From: Natrinema versiforme
GTDB lineage: Archaea > Halobacteriota > Halobacteria > Halobacteriales > Natrialbaceae
DNA: 64,000 bases
Direction: 5' to 3'
Assembly (NCBI RefSeq): GCF_005576615.1
Contig: NZ_CP040330.1
Location: 3,286,001 to 3,350,000, forward strand
The notes beneath the pieces were generated by a model, which was not told where the DNA came from, did no database searches, and saw nothing but the letters and a program-made list of their open reading frames with translations. The translations under genes were made by a program, and so were the position numbers. Positions 8,620 to 19,551 of the stretch are shown here, in pieces (positions within the stretch are counted from its first letter, which is position 1; each line of letters begins with the position of its first letter).

Positions 8620-8693
8620 TGCCGCCTCCCGGATTTGAACCGGGGACAGCTCGATCTTCAGTCGAGTGCTCTCCCAGTCTGAGCTAAGGCGGC
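8620..8693 (-). tRNA. tRNA-Phe (GAA)
   Basis: On the minus strand the acceptor GCCGCCT pairs with AGGCGGC. The anticodon loop CTGAAGA is closed by CTCGA/TCGAG and gives GAA. The T-arm contains GGTTCAAATCC. The discriminator is A. No CCA is encoded. Confidence 0.95.
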
Positions 8694-8915
8694 CTACTCC
8701 TTCCTCCGTCCATGGTATAAAAAAGGATTTCGAATCGGGATCGTCGTCTCACCTCAATCACAAGATAAACAAGAGATTCACTCACTGCTCGAGTACGGCA
8801 TCGAAAACCGAGTAACGGAGACAATACGGGAATCTCTATACGGGATTACCCGCTGTCTGTTGGAATTTCGGATATTCAAGACACCCTTTTGCGCCTCGGG
8901 GGGTAATATCATGTT

Positions 8916-9362
8916 ATGGAAGCCCTTACCTCGAGCCGAGAACAGAATGAACTCTCCGCTGACACGATCCTCGAGTTGCTGGCGAACCGCCGCCGGCGAT
9001 ATCTTCTCTACGCACTGCGCGGGCAAGAAGACCCCATCGAGCTGTCGACGTTGGCCGAAACGGTCGCGGGGTGGGAACACGACGTTCCCCCGGACGAAGT
9101 CGCGAAAAACGAGTACAAGAGCGTCTACGTCTCGTCGGTCCAGTGCCACGTCCCGAAACTGGACGACGCGGGCGTCGTCGACCACGACGAGGACAACCAC
9201 ACCGTCGTCCTCGCGGACAACTTCGCGCAACTCGAGCCCTACCTCCGGATCGTCGTCGAAGACGAACCGGAGAACTCGACGCTACACGCCGCCCTCCAGA
9301 CCGAGTCGGGCGACGGCCTCCTCGGCCAGATCCGGGAGAACGTGGCGCGACTCAAGCAGTGA
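8916..9362 (+). CDS. winged-helix regulator-like protein (DUF7344-type)
   Basis: The 148-residue protein has the pattern LANRRRRYLLYALRG followed by STLAETVAGWE and SVQCHVPKLDDAGVVDHD, a winged-helix DNA-binding domain seen in many haloarchaeal small regulators. Residues after 100 form an acidic C-terminal helix region. It is monocistronic, with an AT-rich stretch just before the start. Ligand and target are unknown. Confidence 0.75.
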   Translation: MEALTSSREQNELSADTILELLANRRRRYLLYALRGQEDPIELSTLAETVAGWEHDVPPDEVAKNEYKSVYVSSVQCHVPKLDDAGVVDHDEDNHTVVLADNFAQLEPYLRIVVEDEPENSTLHAALQTESGDGLLGQIRENVARLKQ

Positions 9363-9643
9363 CTACCCCCGAAGCACGCGTCGGCGGTCATGATAGTCCC
9401 TGATTAGGGCGCTGAGTCTGGCTTGAGGGCATTTCTCCGGTCGCTCGTCTCCCGCTGCTATTCCTTGCTCGAGGGGGTCGGCCGGTGCGCGTTGGCTCGA
9501 CACGGGGCACAGAGTCGAAGCGGGCGAGCAGTTTGGACGGAGCCAGAGCGACTCGAGCGAGAGCGAACCGCAGTCACGGTGAATCGTCTCTGATTCGATC
9601 GGACTCGAGGTAGATTGTCGCTGCTCGTGTTCGGCTATCGAAA

Positions 9644-9889
9644 GGGCTCGGGCGGGTTCGAACAACGCGAAGACGATCGCTCTCGCTCCGCTCGAGCGCT
9701 GCGTCTCCTCTCGTTCGAACAGCCCTCGCATACAGTTCTGTGGCTCGCGGTGTTGCTCGCCACAGAAATGGGCTCGGGCGGGTTCGAACCGAAATCAGAC
9801 GTGCTCGCTACGCTGCGCGCGACTGATAGGGTTCGAACCGCCCTCCCATCACGATGCTGTCGCTCACGGATTGTTCGCGACAGCAATAG
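9644..9889 (-). repeat. two tandem partial duplicates of the tRNA-Val 3' end with hairpins
   Basis: The 20-21 bases at the end of tRNA-Val (9891-9911) recur at 9770-9790 and 9644-9663, spacing 121 and 126 bp. Each interval holds a T-loop-bounded palindromic module (9783-9837 and 9657-9720) and a hairpin (stems 9856-9863/9877-9884 and 9736-9744/9759-9767). The preceding intergenic 9363-9643 shows no gene. Confidence 0.8.
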
Positions 9890-9963
9890 TGGGCTCGGGC
9901 GGGTTCGAACCACCGACCTCGGCCTTGTAAAGGCCGCGTCATGACCAGCTAGACCACGAGCCC
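9890..9963 (-). tRNA. tRNA-Val (TAC)
   Basis: On the minus strand the acceptor GGGCTCG pairs with CGAGCCC. The loop TTTACAA is closed by CGGCC/GGCCG and gives anticodon TAC. The T-arm GGTTCGAACCC is present. The discriminator is A. No CCA is encoded. Confidence 0.93.
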
Positions 9964-10025
9964 GCACCCGCAACGAGTGCGTCCGTCCGAATAACCTTTA
10001 CTCTCTCGCGGTGCAGGTATCGTTC

Positions 10026-10700
10026 ATGGCACTCGAGTACGTATGGAAAGGGCTACTCGTCATTGCTGTCCTCTCTATCGTCGGCGTCGTCCTCGTTCAG
10101 GCCGGCGTGGTCTCTGCTCCGTGGGGGCCTGATAGCGGGGAGGTCCGCGTCTTCGACGACGAGGAAGACGGTGAACCGACCGCGGAAGCGGACAATGAAA
10201 CGAGCAACGAAACCGCCGACGACGACCGCGAACCCAAAGCCGTCGTGGATGTCGAGATCGCAGACTCCAGTCGAGAACGGCATACCGGACTGAGCAATCA
10301 CGACTCCCTCGAGTCGGGTAACGGGATGTTGTTCATCCACGGCGACGAGGACGACCTGACCTACGTGATGCGCGAGATGGACTTCGATATCGACATCATC
10401 TTCATCGACGCGGATGGCGAGATCACGACGATTCACCACGCCCGCGCGCCCGGGCCCAACGAGGACGGAAACGATCTCGAGTACTCCGGCCGTGGTCAGT
10501 TCGTCCTCGAGGTGCCACGCGGCTACGCGAACGAGACGGGGATCGAGGTCGGCGACGAGGTCCAGATCGACCTCGAGTCGAATCAGACGATCATCACCAG
10601 TGCCGAGTCCGGGTCGCTCGACCGGGTCGCCGCGACGACCGACCGCGACGTGGCCGCGCCGGCAGCGGTCGACGCCGGCGGTGTTTCGGTTCGTAGGTAA
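10026..10700 (+). CDS. DUF192-family protein with N-terminal membrane anchor
   Basis: The first 30 residues form one membrane span or signal anchor (LLVIAVLSIVGVVLVQAGVV). A disordered acidic linker rich in Glu, Asp and Asn follows. Residues about 75-190 match DUF192: VVDVEIADSSRERHTGLSN, NGMLFIHG, YVMREMDFDIDIIFID, then GRGQFVLEVPRGYANETGI. The domain probably faces the cell exterior. Its role is unknown, though small-ligand binding has been suggested for the family. I start at ATG 10026, directly before the anchor. Confidence 0.85.
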   Translation: MALEYVWKGLLVIAVLSIVGVVLVQAGVVSAPWGPDSGEVRVFDDEEDGEPTAEADNETSNETADDDREPKAVVDVEIADSSRERHTGLSNHDSLESGNGMLFIHGDEDDLTYVMREMDFDIDIIFIDADGEITTIHHARAPGPNEDGNDLEYSGRGQFVLEVPRGYANETGIEVGDEVQIDLESNQTIITSAESGSLDRVAATTDRDVAAPAAVDAGGVSVRR

Positions 10701-10733
10701 TCCTTATTGCCGGCGGTCCCCGAAACGCGGACA

Positions 10734-12677
<1,944 letters not shown>

Positions 12678-12784
12678 GCGAGCGCTACACGCACTCAACG
12701 GTGCCTATTCAGAACCGTCGATGAAACTCGAGTAGTACTCGATACGATAGACATATTTTTAATGAGTGACTATGACGTTGAATT

Positions 12785-13405
12785 ATGCCCCCACGCACAC
12801 CGCTTTTCGATCCTGGCGGGTACTTCTCGGCCCGCGAAAACGCACGTCGGGATGGGCTACTCGCGTTCGCCCTTTTCGGCGCTTCCAACCTCGTGTTCAT
12901 CTACGCCGTCGTCCGGCTGGTATTCGATCAGGTTACGGGGCTCCCACAGGGCGTTCGGAGTCAGGCCTTCTCGATCGTGATTCCGATGACCGCGTTCAGT
13001 CTCGTGATCGCCTGGCTCGTCGTCGCGGCCGTCATGCACTGGCTGGGCGGCAGCGGCTCGTCGACCGGGACGTTCGGTGACGCGCTGGCCGTCGCCGGCT
13101 GGGCGTACGTCCCCGATCTTCTCGGTCTCCCCCTCAAGTATCTGTTCGCCCGATCGAAAATCGAGTCGCTGTCGATCGACGCGACCGATCCGTCTCAGTT
13201 CGCGGCCGAGGTCGAGGCGGTGCAGGCGGAACTCGGTCTCGCCTTGGTTCCGTTGCTCGTACAGGTGGTCGCGGTCGGCTGGAGCGTCTACGTTCTCGCG
13301 GGTGGCACTGCCGAAACCCACGACGTTTCGCTCGAGTCGGCCGCCGGCGCCGCCGCCCTGATCGGTATCGGATCGGTTACTCTCACCCTAGTAAACGGAC
13401 TCTGA
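12785..13405 (+). CDS. Yip1-domain membrane protein
   Basis: The 206-residue protein starts with a short soluble PRTPLFDPGGYFSARE segment followed by five predicted spans (about 26-48, 64-88, 100-118, 150-172, 185-204). The segment DALAVAGWAYVPDLLGLPLK is typical of the Yip1 superfamily. A TATA-like ATATTTTTAA lies upstream (about 12750-12759), consistent with a leaderless or short-leader transcript. Function in archaea is unknown. Confidence 0.75.
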   Translation: MPPRTPLFDPGGYFSARENARRDGLLAFALFGASNLVFIYAVVRLVFDQVTGLPQGVRSQAFSIVIPMTAFSLVIAWLVVAAVMHWLGGSGSSTGTFGDALAVAGWAYVPDLLGLPLKYLFARSKIESLSIDATDPSQFAAEVEAVQAELGLALVPLLVQVVAVGWSVYVLAGGTAETHDVSLESAAGAAALIGIGSVTLTLVNGL

Positions 13406-13455
13406 GCCGGTCGTCACACGGGAGAGTCCCCGACATTCCCGGTGTAACGCGAATT

Positions 13456-13800
13456 TCAGAACGACTCCTGCTCTTCCTGCCCGCCCTGATCCGGTGCGCC
13501 CTCGTCCTGCCGGTCTTCGCCAGAGGCGGGCGGCGTGCGGTCGCTGTAGTTCTTCCGCCCGATCGCCTCGTCGCCGACCATGTTCATGATCGCCTGTTCG
13601 ACCTCTCCGTAGTCCCGATACTCGTCCTCGCCGAGCGGGCCGATGAGGTCCTCGAGTGTCGTCGTGTTGCCGCTCATCTCGACCATCTCGTCGCCGTGTT
13701 CCTCGAGGAGTTCGTCGTGGTCGATCGGGTACTCCTCGGTCTCGAGTTTTTCTTGGAGGTCGCCGAGTTCGACGCCGAGCTCGCGACTGTCGTCTGGCAT
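13456..13800 (-). CDS. DUF5789-like small acidic protein
   Basis: The 114-residue protein has the pattern LGVELGDLQEKLETEEYPI, then TLEDLIGPLG and NMVGDEAIGRKNYSDR, which I recall as the haloarchaeal DUF5789 family, and an unstructured polar tail. ATG 13800 is chosen because the conserved part begins just after it and the sequence upstream is Arg-rich. Role unknown. It lies just downstream of, and in the same direction as, the PAP2 gene. Confidence 0.7.
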   Translation of the reverse strand: MPDDSRELGVELGDLQEKLETEEYPIDHDELLEEHGDEMVEMSGNTTTLEDLIGPLGEDEYRDYGEVEQAIMNMVGDEAIGRKNYSDRTPPASGEDRQDEGAPDQGGQEEQESF

Positions 13801-13863
13801 ACGTGAACTGACGAGCGGGAGTCGCAAACGGGTTGGGCCTGCGTTCGCCGTGGCGCGGGCCCG

Positions 13864-14820
13864 TCAGCGTGTCGCCGTCTCGACGGCCGTCAGTCGCGGA
13901 AATACGACCGCCGGAAGCACCGAGAGGAGTCCGAGGAGCGCGGCCGACGCGACCAGTTTCGGGCGACCGCTGAGGGCACCGACGCTGCCGACGGCAGCCA
14001 GCGGAACGAACGCCGCCACCAGCATTCCCGCCGACGGCTCCGTCGGAAACCGCTCGAGAGAGGTCGACTCGACCGTCGTCCCCGACGTACCGGCGATCCA
14101 GCCCGCGAGCGCCCCGGCCGCGAACGCGGCGTACTCGACGGCGCTGTCCGCGCGTCCGCTGGCGACCATCGCCACACCGGCCAGCCCCAGCGCGAGCGCG
14201 AACGCGGTGAGCGTCCGATCGAACGGCGACCGCTCGAGGAGCCGCCACGCCGCGGCGAGATAGCAGCCGCCGACGACGACCCCCGCGACGACGTCGAGCG
14301 GGTAGTGGACGCCGAGGATCAGCCGGGTGAGACAGACCGCGGCGACGATCACTGCGGCGACCGCGAGCCGGAGTCGTCGCGTCCCGGCCTCGAGTGCCAG
14401 CGCGAACAGGCCGTAGGTGACGGTCGCGCCGACCGCGTGACCGCTCGGAAAACCGTAGCCGTCGGCGCTCGCGATCGACGCGTAGAGCGACCGGGTCGAC
14501 GACGGAAGCGCGGCCGGATCGAGCGTCGCGAGGTCCGGCCGCGGGAGCGCGAAGAGGTGTTTCAGGGCGGTCATCACTGCTAGCCCGCCGACGATGACAG
14601 CGACGACCCACGGGCCGTCCGGTCGTCGAGCGGGTCGATCGCACTCGAACAGCGTCGTCTCTCCCGTCGCCCGCTGCCATGCGACGGCCCACGACGCACC
14701 GATTCCGAGCATGAGGAGAAACCAGCCGTCGCCGAGCTGTGTCACCGCCGCAGCGAGGGCGCCGGCCCACGCCGGAACGAGGTCACGGATCGCCTCGAGA
14801 ACCGTCGCGCCGCGGTACAT
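13864..14820 (-). CDS. PAP2-family membrane phosphatase
   Basis: The three phosphatase signatures are present in order: KHLFALPRP (K-x6-RP), PSGHA, and TRLILGVHYPLD (R-x5-H-x3-D). The 318-residue protein has about eight to nine membrane spans, longer than minimal PAP2 enzymes because of a hydrophobic C-terminal extension of about 110 residues. It probably dephosphorylates isoprenoid or phospholipid phosphates at the outer membrane face. It is transcribed divergently from the creatininase-family gene at 14951. Confidence 0.88.
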   Translation of the reverse strand: MYRGATVLEAIRDLVPAWAGALAAAVTQLGDGWFLLMLGIGASWAVAWQRATGETTLFECDRPARRPDGPWVVAVIVGGLAVMTALKHLFALPRPDLATLDPAALPSSTRSLYASIASADGYGFPSGHAVGATVTYGLFALALEAGTRRLRLAVAAVIVAAVCLTRLILGVHYPLDVVAGVVVGGCYLAAAWRLLERSPFDRTLTAFALALGLAGVAMVASGRADSAVEYAAFAAGALAGWIAGTSGTTVESTSLERFPTEPSAGMLVAAFVPLAAVGSVGALSGRPKLVASAALLGLLSVLPAVVFPRLTAVETATR

Positions 14821-14950
14821 ACGACCCGACTTCTACGACGCCGGGGATAACGCCCGGGCAGGAGCCTGCAGGGCGGACGCCGCCGATCGAGCGCTCGAGT
14901 CGCGTCGGGCCACCGCGGGTTTCATGTCCGCACGGGCGACACACTCCGCC

Positions 14951-15688
14951 ATGGATCTCACAGCGGCGACGTGGACTGACATTCGGGACCTCGAGACGGA
15001 CCTCGCGGTCGTCCCCGTCGGGAGCACGGAACAGCACGGCCCCCACGCTCCGCTCGGAACCGACGTGCTGACCGCGGAGGCGGTCGCCGACGCCGGGATC
15101 GAGCGGGTCGACCGCGAGGTCGTACGCGCGCCGGCGATTCCGGTCGGCGTGGCCGAGGAACACCGCCAGTTTCCCGGGACAATGTGGGTCTCGGAAGACA
15201 CCTTCCGGGACTACGTCGGCGAGGCCGTCACGAGCCTCGCCCACCACGGGTTCGATCGCGTCGTCCTCGTCAACGGCCACGGCGGGAACGTCGACGCCCT
15301 CCGGGAGGTCGGCGGCCGACTCACGCGGGCGGGCGACGCCTACGTCGTCCCCTTCACGTGGTTCGAGGGGGTCGGCGAACACACCGCCGACATGGGCCAC
15401 GGCGGGCCCCTCGAGACGGCGCTCCTGCGCCACATCGAGCCGGACTTGATCCGCGAGGAACGGATCTACGAGGCCCGAGCCGGCGCTGCCGACGGCTGGG
15501 GCGACTGGACGAGTTACGTTAATCTGGCCTACGACGCGGCGGAGTTTACGGAAAACGGTGTCGTCGGCGATCCGGCAGACGGCGGCCAAGAACGGGGCGA
15601 GGAACTGCTCGAGTTGGCGACGGATGCGCTGGCTCGGCTGCTCGAGGCGGTCGCCGAGCGCGACGTTTCGCGGCCCGAGCACCGATAG
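14951..15688 (+). CDS. creatininase-family amidohydrolase (ArfB/creatininase-like)
   Basis: The 245 residues include VVPVGSTEQHGPHAPLGTD, VLVNGHGGNVD and ADMGHGGPLETA, the metal-binding Glu, His and Asp segments of the creatininase superfamily. In archaea this family includes ArfB, the formamide hydrolase of the riboflavin and F420 pathway, but other members act on other cyclic amides. I cannot decide between them. ATG 14951 is chosen because the domain begins there. Confidence 0.82.
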   Translation: MDLTAATWTDIRDLETDLAVVPVGSTEQHGPHAPLGTDVLTAEAVADAGIERVDREVVRAPAIPVGVAEEHRQFPGTMWVSEDTFRDYVGEAVTSLAHHGFDRVVLVNGHGGNVDALREVGGRLTRAGDAYVVPFTWFEGVGEHTADMGHGGPLETALLRHIEPDLIREERIYEARAGAADGWGDWTSYVNLAYDAAEFTENGVVGDPADGGQERGEELLELATDALARLLEAVAERDVSRPEHR

Positions 15689-15736
15689 GTCGCGGGCCGG
15701 TTCGACTGCCGAACGTAGTGGGTCGGTCGGAGAGAA

Positions 15737-16231
15737 TTACTCCTCGTCTTCGTCCGCATCTGCATCTGCATCGGCGTCGGCTTCCTCGTCGGCATCGGAT
15801 TCATCGGCCGCCTCCTCGTCGTCCTCGTCGGCACCCGCGGGACCGGCGTTCTGGAGCGTGCCGCGGAGCGCCGGAATCGTCGACGTGAGTTCGCCGACCT
15901 GTTCACCCGCCTCGGCGATGTCTTCGATGGCGTCCTCGAGGTCTTCGATCTCCGCCTCGAGGTCGTCGGCGTCGTCGAAGGCGTCGGCGCGCTGGCCCAT
16001 CGTGAACCACTTCTTGGCGTCGCGGAGGTCGTCCTCGGCGTCGCCGGCCTCGAGCGCCGAGTTGAGGCCGTTGAGGGCGCCCAGCACGTTGTCGGCGTCG
16101 GTCTCCCACACGTCGTCGGCATCGGGCAGTGCTTCCCACGCGTCCGCGAGCGAGGATTCGACGTCCTCGCGCATCTCGTTGGCCGCTTCCCCGAACAGTT
16201 CCTCGTCGTCGCCGAGCGTGGCTTGGCTCAT
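15737..16231 (-). CDS. DUF5790-like acidic protein
   Basis: The 164-residue protein begins SQATLGDDEELFGEAANEMR and is helical and acidic, with the signature DAKKWFTMGQRADAFDDADD, which I recall from haloarchaeal DUF5790. The C-terminus is a low-complexity run of Asp, Ala and Glu. ATG 16231 follows a purine-poor region. The longer upstream frame is rejected because it lacks the family's acidic composition. Cytosolic; function unknown. Confidence 0.72.
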   Translation of the reverse strand: MSQATLGDDEELFGEAANEMREDVESSLADAWEALPDADDVWETDADNVLGALNGLNSALEAGDAEDDLRDAKKWFTMGQRADAFDDADDLEAEIEDLEDAIEDIAEAGEQVGELTSTIPALRGTLQNAGPAGADEDDEEAADESDADEEADADADADADEDEE

Positions 16232-16369
16232 GTCACCGTCTTTGCGGGCACCGAGGTTAAAAGGTAGCCCGAAAGTGAAAGTGAAATCCGTCGGAAGCGG
16301 ATCGATATCGGGCGAACGACGGCGGGATTTCGAAAGGAAGGTCACCGACGGTGCTGCCGGCCGACGCCG

Positions 16370-17860
16370 TCAGAAGGGGTACTCCCGCCGGTCGTGCTGG
16401 ACGGAGATCCACTTCTTCTCGGTGACCCGGTCGAGGATTTCGGTGGTATTGTAGCCGCCGGACCCCGAGGCCTTCGTGCCGCTGAAGGGGACGTGGGCCT
16501 CGTCGTTGATCGGTTGGTCGTCGACGTGGACCATGCCGGTGTCCAGCCGTTCCGCGATCTGCATCCCGGTCCCGACATCGCCCGCGTGTACCGACCCGGA
16601 GAGGCCGTACTCGGTATCGTCGTGGAGTTCGACCGCCTCGTCGATATCCGAGAAGGGAACGACCGGCGCGATCGGGCCGAAGTGCTCGTTACACGCGGCG
16701 GACATCTCGTTCGTCACGTCGGAGAGCACCGTCGGCGCGACGACCAGCGAGTCGTCGACGCCCTCGAGTTCGACCGTTTCGCCGCCGGTCTCGAGGGTCG
16801 CGCCGGCGTCGACGGTCTCCTCGACGTAGCCGAGCATCTCGTCGCGCTGGCCCTCGTCGATGATGGGGCCGACGACCGTGTCCTCGTCGTGGGCGCTCCC
16901 GGCCGGGAGCGACGCCGCGCGGTCCGCGAGTAAGTCGACGTACTCGTCGTAGACGTCCTCGTGGACGAGGTGGCGATTGATCGAGATACAGACCTGCCCC
17001 TGATGGACGAACGACCCGAACGTCCCGGAGTCGACCGCCGCCTCGAGGTCGGCGTCGGCGGTGACGATGTGGGCGTTGTTGCCGCCGAGTTCCATCGCCG
17101 CCACGGAGAGGTTCTCGCCGGCTTTCGCGGCGACGCCGCGGCCCACGGGGGTCGAACCGGTAAAGGCGACGACGTCGCTCTCCGGATGTTCGACGACCGC
17201 ATCGCCGATGTCCGAACCGTGGCCGGGGACGACGTTGAGCAGGCCGTCGGGCAGGCCCGCCTCCTCGTACAGCTTCGCCATCAGGAGCCCGCCCGTGATC
17301 GGCGTGTTCGAGGCGGGTTTGACGACGACCGCGTTCCCGGTTGCGAGAGCCGGTGCGATCGCCCGCCCCGAGAGGTTGAGCGGGAAGTTCCACGGGGAGA
17401 TGACCGTGACCACCCCCTGTGGCTCCCGGCGGACGAAGTTCTCCTTGCCGGGAACGTTGGAGTCGGCCTGCTCGCCTTTCATCCGACGGGGGAAGGTCGC
17501 GGCCTCGTTGGCCTGATCGGTCGTGATGCTGATCGAGGTCTCGCCCATAATTCGCGAACCCCCCGCCTCGTAGGCCAGCAGCTCGATGATCTCCTCTTTG
17601 TACTCCTGAATCGCTCGCGCGAACGCCTGTGCGATCCGCTCGCGCTCGGCCGGCGGCGCTTTCTCCCACTCTGCCTGTGCCTCCGCGGCGGCCTCGTAGG
17701 CGGCGTCGACGTCCGACTCGACGGCCGCTGGCACGCGTGCGACCTCCTCGCGCGTCGACGGATCCTCGACTGCGATCTCCCCGTCGCCGTCCGAGGGTGT
17801 CCACTCGCCGTCGATGTAGAGGCTGTTCCACTCGTCGTCGATCGAGAGTTCCGGTCCCAT
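16370..17860 (-). CDS. NAD(P)-dependent aldehyde dehydrogenase
   Basis: At 496 residues it has the standard length of the ALDH superfamily. Visible motifs are ISPWNFP (cofactor loop), VAFTGSTPVGRGVA, MELGGNNAHIV (general-base Glu), the nucleophile in HQGQVCISINRH, and EHFGPIAPVVPF. It oxidises an aldehyde to the acid in the cytosol. The substrate is not set by the motifs; non-phosphorylating benzaldehyde- or succinate-semialdehyde-type relatives are possible. Confidence 0.9.
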   Translation of the reverse strand: MGPELSIDDEWNSLYIDGEWTPSDGDGEIAVEDPSTREEVARVPAAVESDVDAAYEAAAEAQAEWEKAPPAERERIAQAFARAIQEYKEEIIELLAYEAGGSRIMGETSISITTDQANEAATFPRRMKGEQADSNVPGKENFVRREPQGVVTVISPWNFPLNLSGRAIAPALATGNAVVVKPASNTPITGGLLMAKLYEEAGLPDGLLNVVPGHGSDIGDAVVEHPESDVVAFTGSTPVGRGVAAKAGENLSVAAMELGGNNAHIVTADADLEAAVDSGTFGSFVHQGQVCISINRHLVHEDVYDEYVDLLADRAASLPAGSAHDEDTVVGPIIDEGQRDEMLGYVEETVDAGATLETGGETVELEGVDDSLVVAPTVLSDVTNEMSAACNEHFGPIAPVVPFSDIDEAVELHDDTEYGLSGSVHAGDVGTGMQIAERLDTGMVHVDDQPINDEAHVPFSGTKASGSGGYNTTEILDRVTEKKWISVQHDRREYPF

Positions 17861-17994
17861 CGAGCGGGCTACGCGAGTCCGACTGAAAAGTCGATAGCGA
17901 GCACTCCCAAGGGCTTGCCGTCGTCCCCGTTTTCGAGCGTGCGCGGGCTCGAGACCGGGCCTCGAGCGACCGAGGGGGTACTCGTCCCGGACCC

Positions 17995-18357
17995 TCAGTC
18001 ATCCCGAACCGACTCGAGTCGCATCAGCGGATAGCCGTCCTCCATTTCCATGCGGGTGACGACATCACAGCCCTCGTAGTCGACGACGATTTCGACCTCG
18101 AGGAACCGACCCGTGAGTTCGGTGTAGTCGGCGGTCGAGTCGGCGAGTTCGGCCTCGAGTTCCTCGAGACGGACGTCGACGGTCACCGCGGTGCAGTGGG
18201 GTTGGTTCTCGATCGATTCCTCCATCGCCGTCGCGAGGCTGGCGGCGCTGTCGGGCGAGATCGGCGTGCCGGCGAACTGGTGGTAGAGCGTGCCGAACTT
18301 GATGCCGGCCTCGAAACAGGCGGCTTCGGCGTCGGTGGGTGTCGTGTCCGGAGACAT
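17995..18357 (-). CDS. mptD: archaeal dihydroneopterin aldolase (MptD family)
   Basis: The 120-residue protein contains EAACFEAGIKFGTLYHQFAG and GTPISPDSAASLATAMEE, the hallmark N-terminal segment of the archaeal MptD family, which cleaves 7,8-dihydroneopterin in methanopterin or tetrahydrofolate-type pterin synthesis. The ATG at 18357 gives the usual family length. A small open frame (18417-18599) lies upstream in the same direction. Confidence 0.82.
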   Translation of the reverse strand: MSPDTTPTDAEAACFEAGIKFGTLYHQFAGTPISPDSAASLATAMEESIENQPHCTAVTVDVRLEELEAELADSTADYTELTGRFLEVEIVVDYEGCDVVTRMEMEDGYPLMRLESVRDD

Positions 18358-18416
18358 GTGCGAGTGCTCGCGGGCGGGCGGGAAGGAGATTGTGATGTGG
18401 CAGATAGGATGCTTCG

Positions 18417-18599
18417 TCACTCGCGCCAGCGGAGTCGAGTGTCCTGCTCACGCTGGCGGCACGGAATTGCCACGGCCTCCCCAACCGATTCGCTCGCTTC
18501 CAGTAGTCGCTCGCTCATCCCTCGCGCATAGTCGTCTCGCGGTTCGCCGATAACGGCGAACCGCGATCCAGCGCGCGTCACCGCGGCGTGGATCCTCAC
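18417..18599 (-). CDS. small hypothetical protein (60 aa, tentative)
   Basis: GTG 18599 to TGA 18417 gives a 60-residue frame with coding-like codon bias (G-rich first and GC-rich third positions) and the readable core RFAVIGEPRDDYARGMSERL. It sits 59 nt upstream of mptD on the same strand. A perfect 11-bp inverted repeat (18539-18549/18554-18564) lies inside it, so part of the signal may come from a regulatory hairpin. The rest of the 18358-18713 gap shows no gene. Confidence 0.4.
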   Translation of the reverse strand: MRIHAAVTRAGSRFAVIGEPRDDYARGMSERLLEASESVGEAVAIPCRQREQDTRLRWRE

Positions 18600-18713
18600 T
18601 TAGGAACGAGACGGAGCAGAAGGAGACGTCTCTCCGGGGGATGCGTGCCACCACCGACCGCACCGACGCGGAACCGCATGGTACTTATCGACGCTTTCCC
18701 TCACACCGAACGA

Positions 18714-19457
18714 ATGGCACAGTCAGTCCTGCTCACGGGGGCTGCGGGGCGGGTCGGAGAGGCCATCCTCGGCGGCCTCGCGGATGACCACGAGTGGCGG
18801 TTGCTGGATCGCGATCCGCCGACGGACGACCACCCGGGCGAGTTCGTCGTCGCGGACATCACCGACGACGAGGCCGTCCGCGACGCGATGGAGGGGATCG
18901 ACGTCGTGATCCACCTCGCGGGCGATCCGCGTCCGGAAGCGCCGTGGGACAGCGTGCTGACTAACAACATCGACGGCGCGCAGACGGTCTTCGAGGCCGC
19001 CGTCGATGCGGGCGTCGAGAAGGTCGCCTTCGCCTCGTCGAACCACGCCGTCGGGAACTACGAGACCGACGAGCGCACGCCCGCGATGTACCGCGAGCAC
19101 GACGAGTACCTGCTCGACGGCACCGAACTCCCCCGGCCGAGCAACCTCTACGGCGTCTCGAAGGCCGCCGGCGAGTCGCTCGGGCGCTACTACCACGACG
19201 AACACGACCTCTCGGTCGTCTGCGTTCGCATCGGGAACCTCACCGAGGGCCACCCGCCGATCGACTACGAGCGGGGGCAGGCGATGTGGCTCTCCTACCG
19301 GGACTGTGCACACCTCTTCGATCGCTGTATTCGGGCCGACTACGGCTACGAGATCGTCTACGGCATCTCCGACAACGACCGAAAGTACTACTCGCTCGAG
19401 CGGGCCCGCGACGTGTTGGACTACGAGCCACGGGACAACTCCGCGGATCACGACTGA
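18714..19457 (+). CDS. azf: NAD-dependent glucose-6-phosphate dehydrogenase, zwischenferment type
   Basis: The 247-residue extended-SDR protein has a Rossmann motif (LLTGAAGRVGEAILGG) and the catalytic YGVSKAAGE (Tyr-x3-Lys). Long stretches match what I recall of Haloferax Azf: DPRPEAPWDSVL, SSNHAVGNYET, ELPRPSNLYGV, RGQAMWLSYRDC, EIVYGISDNDRKYYS. Azf oxidises glucose-6-phosphate in the haloarchaeal oxidative pentose-phosphate route. ATG 18714 gives the usual length. The gene is monocistronic. Confidence 0.88.
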   Translation: MAQSVLLTGAAGRVGEAILGGLADDHEWRLLDRDPPTDDHPGEFVVADITDDEAVRDAMEGIDVVIHLAGDPRPEAPWDSVLTNNIDGAQTVFEAAVDAGVEKVAFASSNHAVGNYETDERTPAMYREHDEYLLDGTELPRPSNLYGVSKAAGESLGRYYHDEHDLSVVCVRIGNLTEGHPPIDYERGQAMWLSYRDCAHLFDRCIRADYGYEIVYGISDNDRKYYSLERARDVLDYEPRDNSADHD

Positions 19458-19551
19458 CGGCACCGGGACCATTGCGGATCGCGTTTAACGAAGCCGGCAA
19501 CCGACTCGGACGAGCCACGACGTTTTGTCGCCGGCCGTCGCAACTGGCCCC

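Noticed and set aside
9615-9944. Open frame of 109 codons over the tRNA-Val repeats
   Set aside because: It reads through duplicated tRNA ends and hairpins; the amino-acid pattern (GSGGFEP, then RVRTTDLG) is the translated T-arm repeat, a common misannotation.
16961-18034. Long open frame opposite the aldehyde dehydrogenase
   Set aside because: Antisense to a well-supported gene, with no family resemblance.
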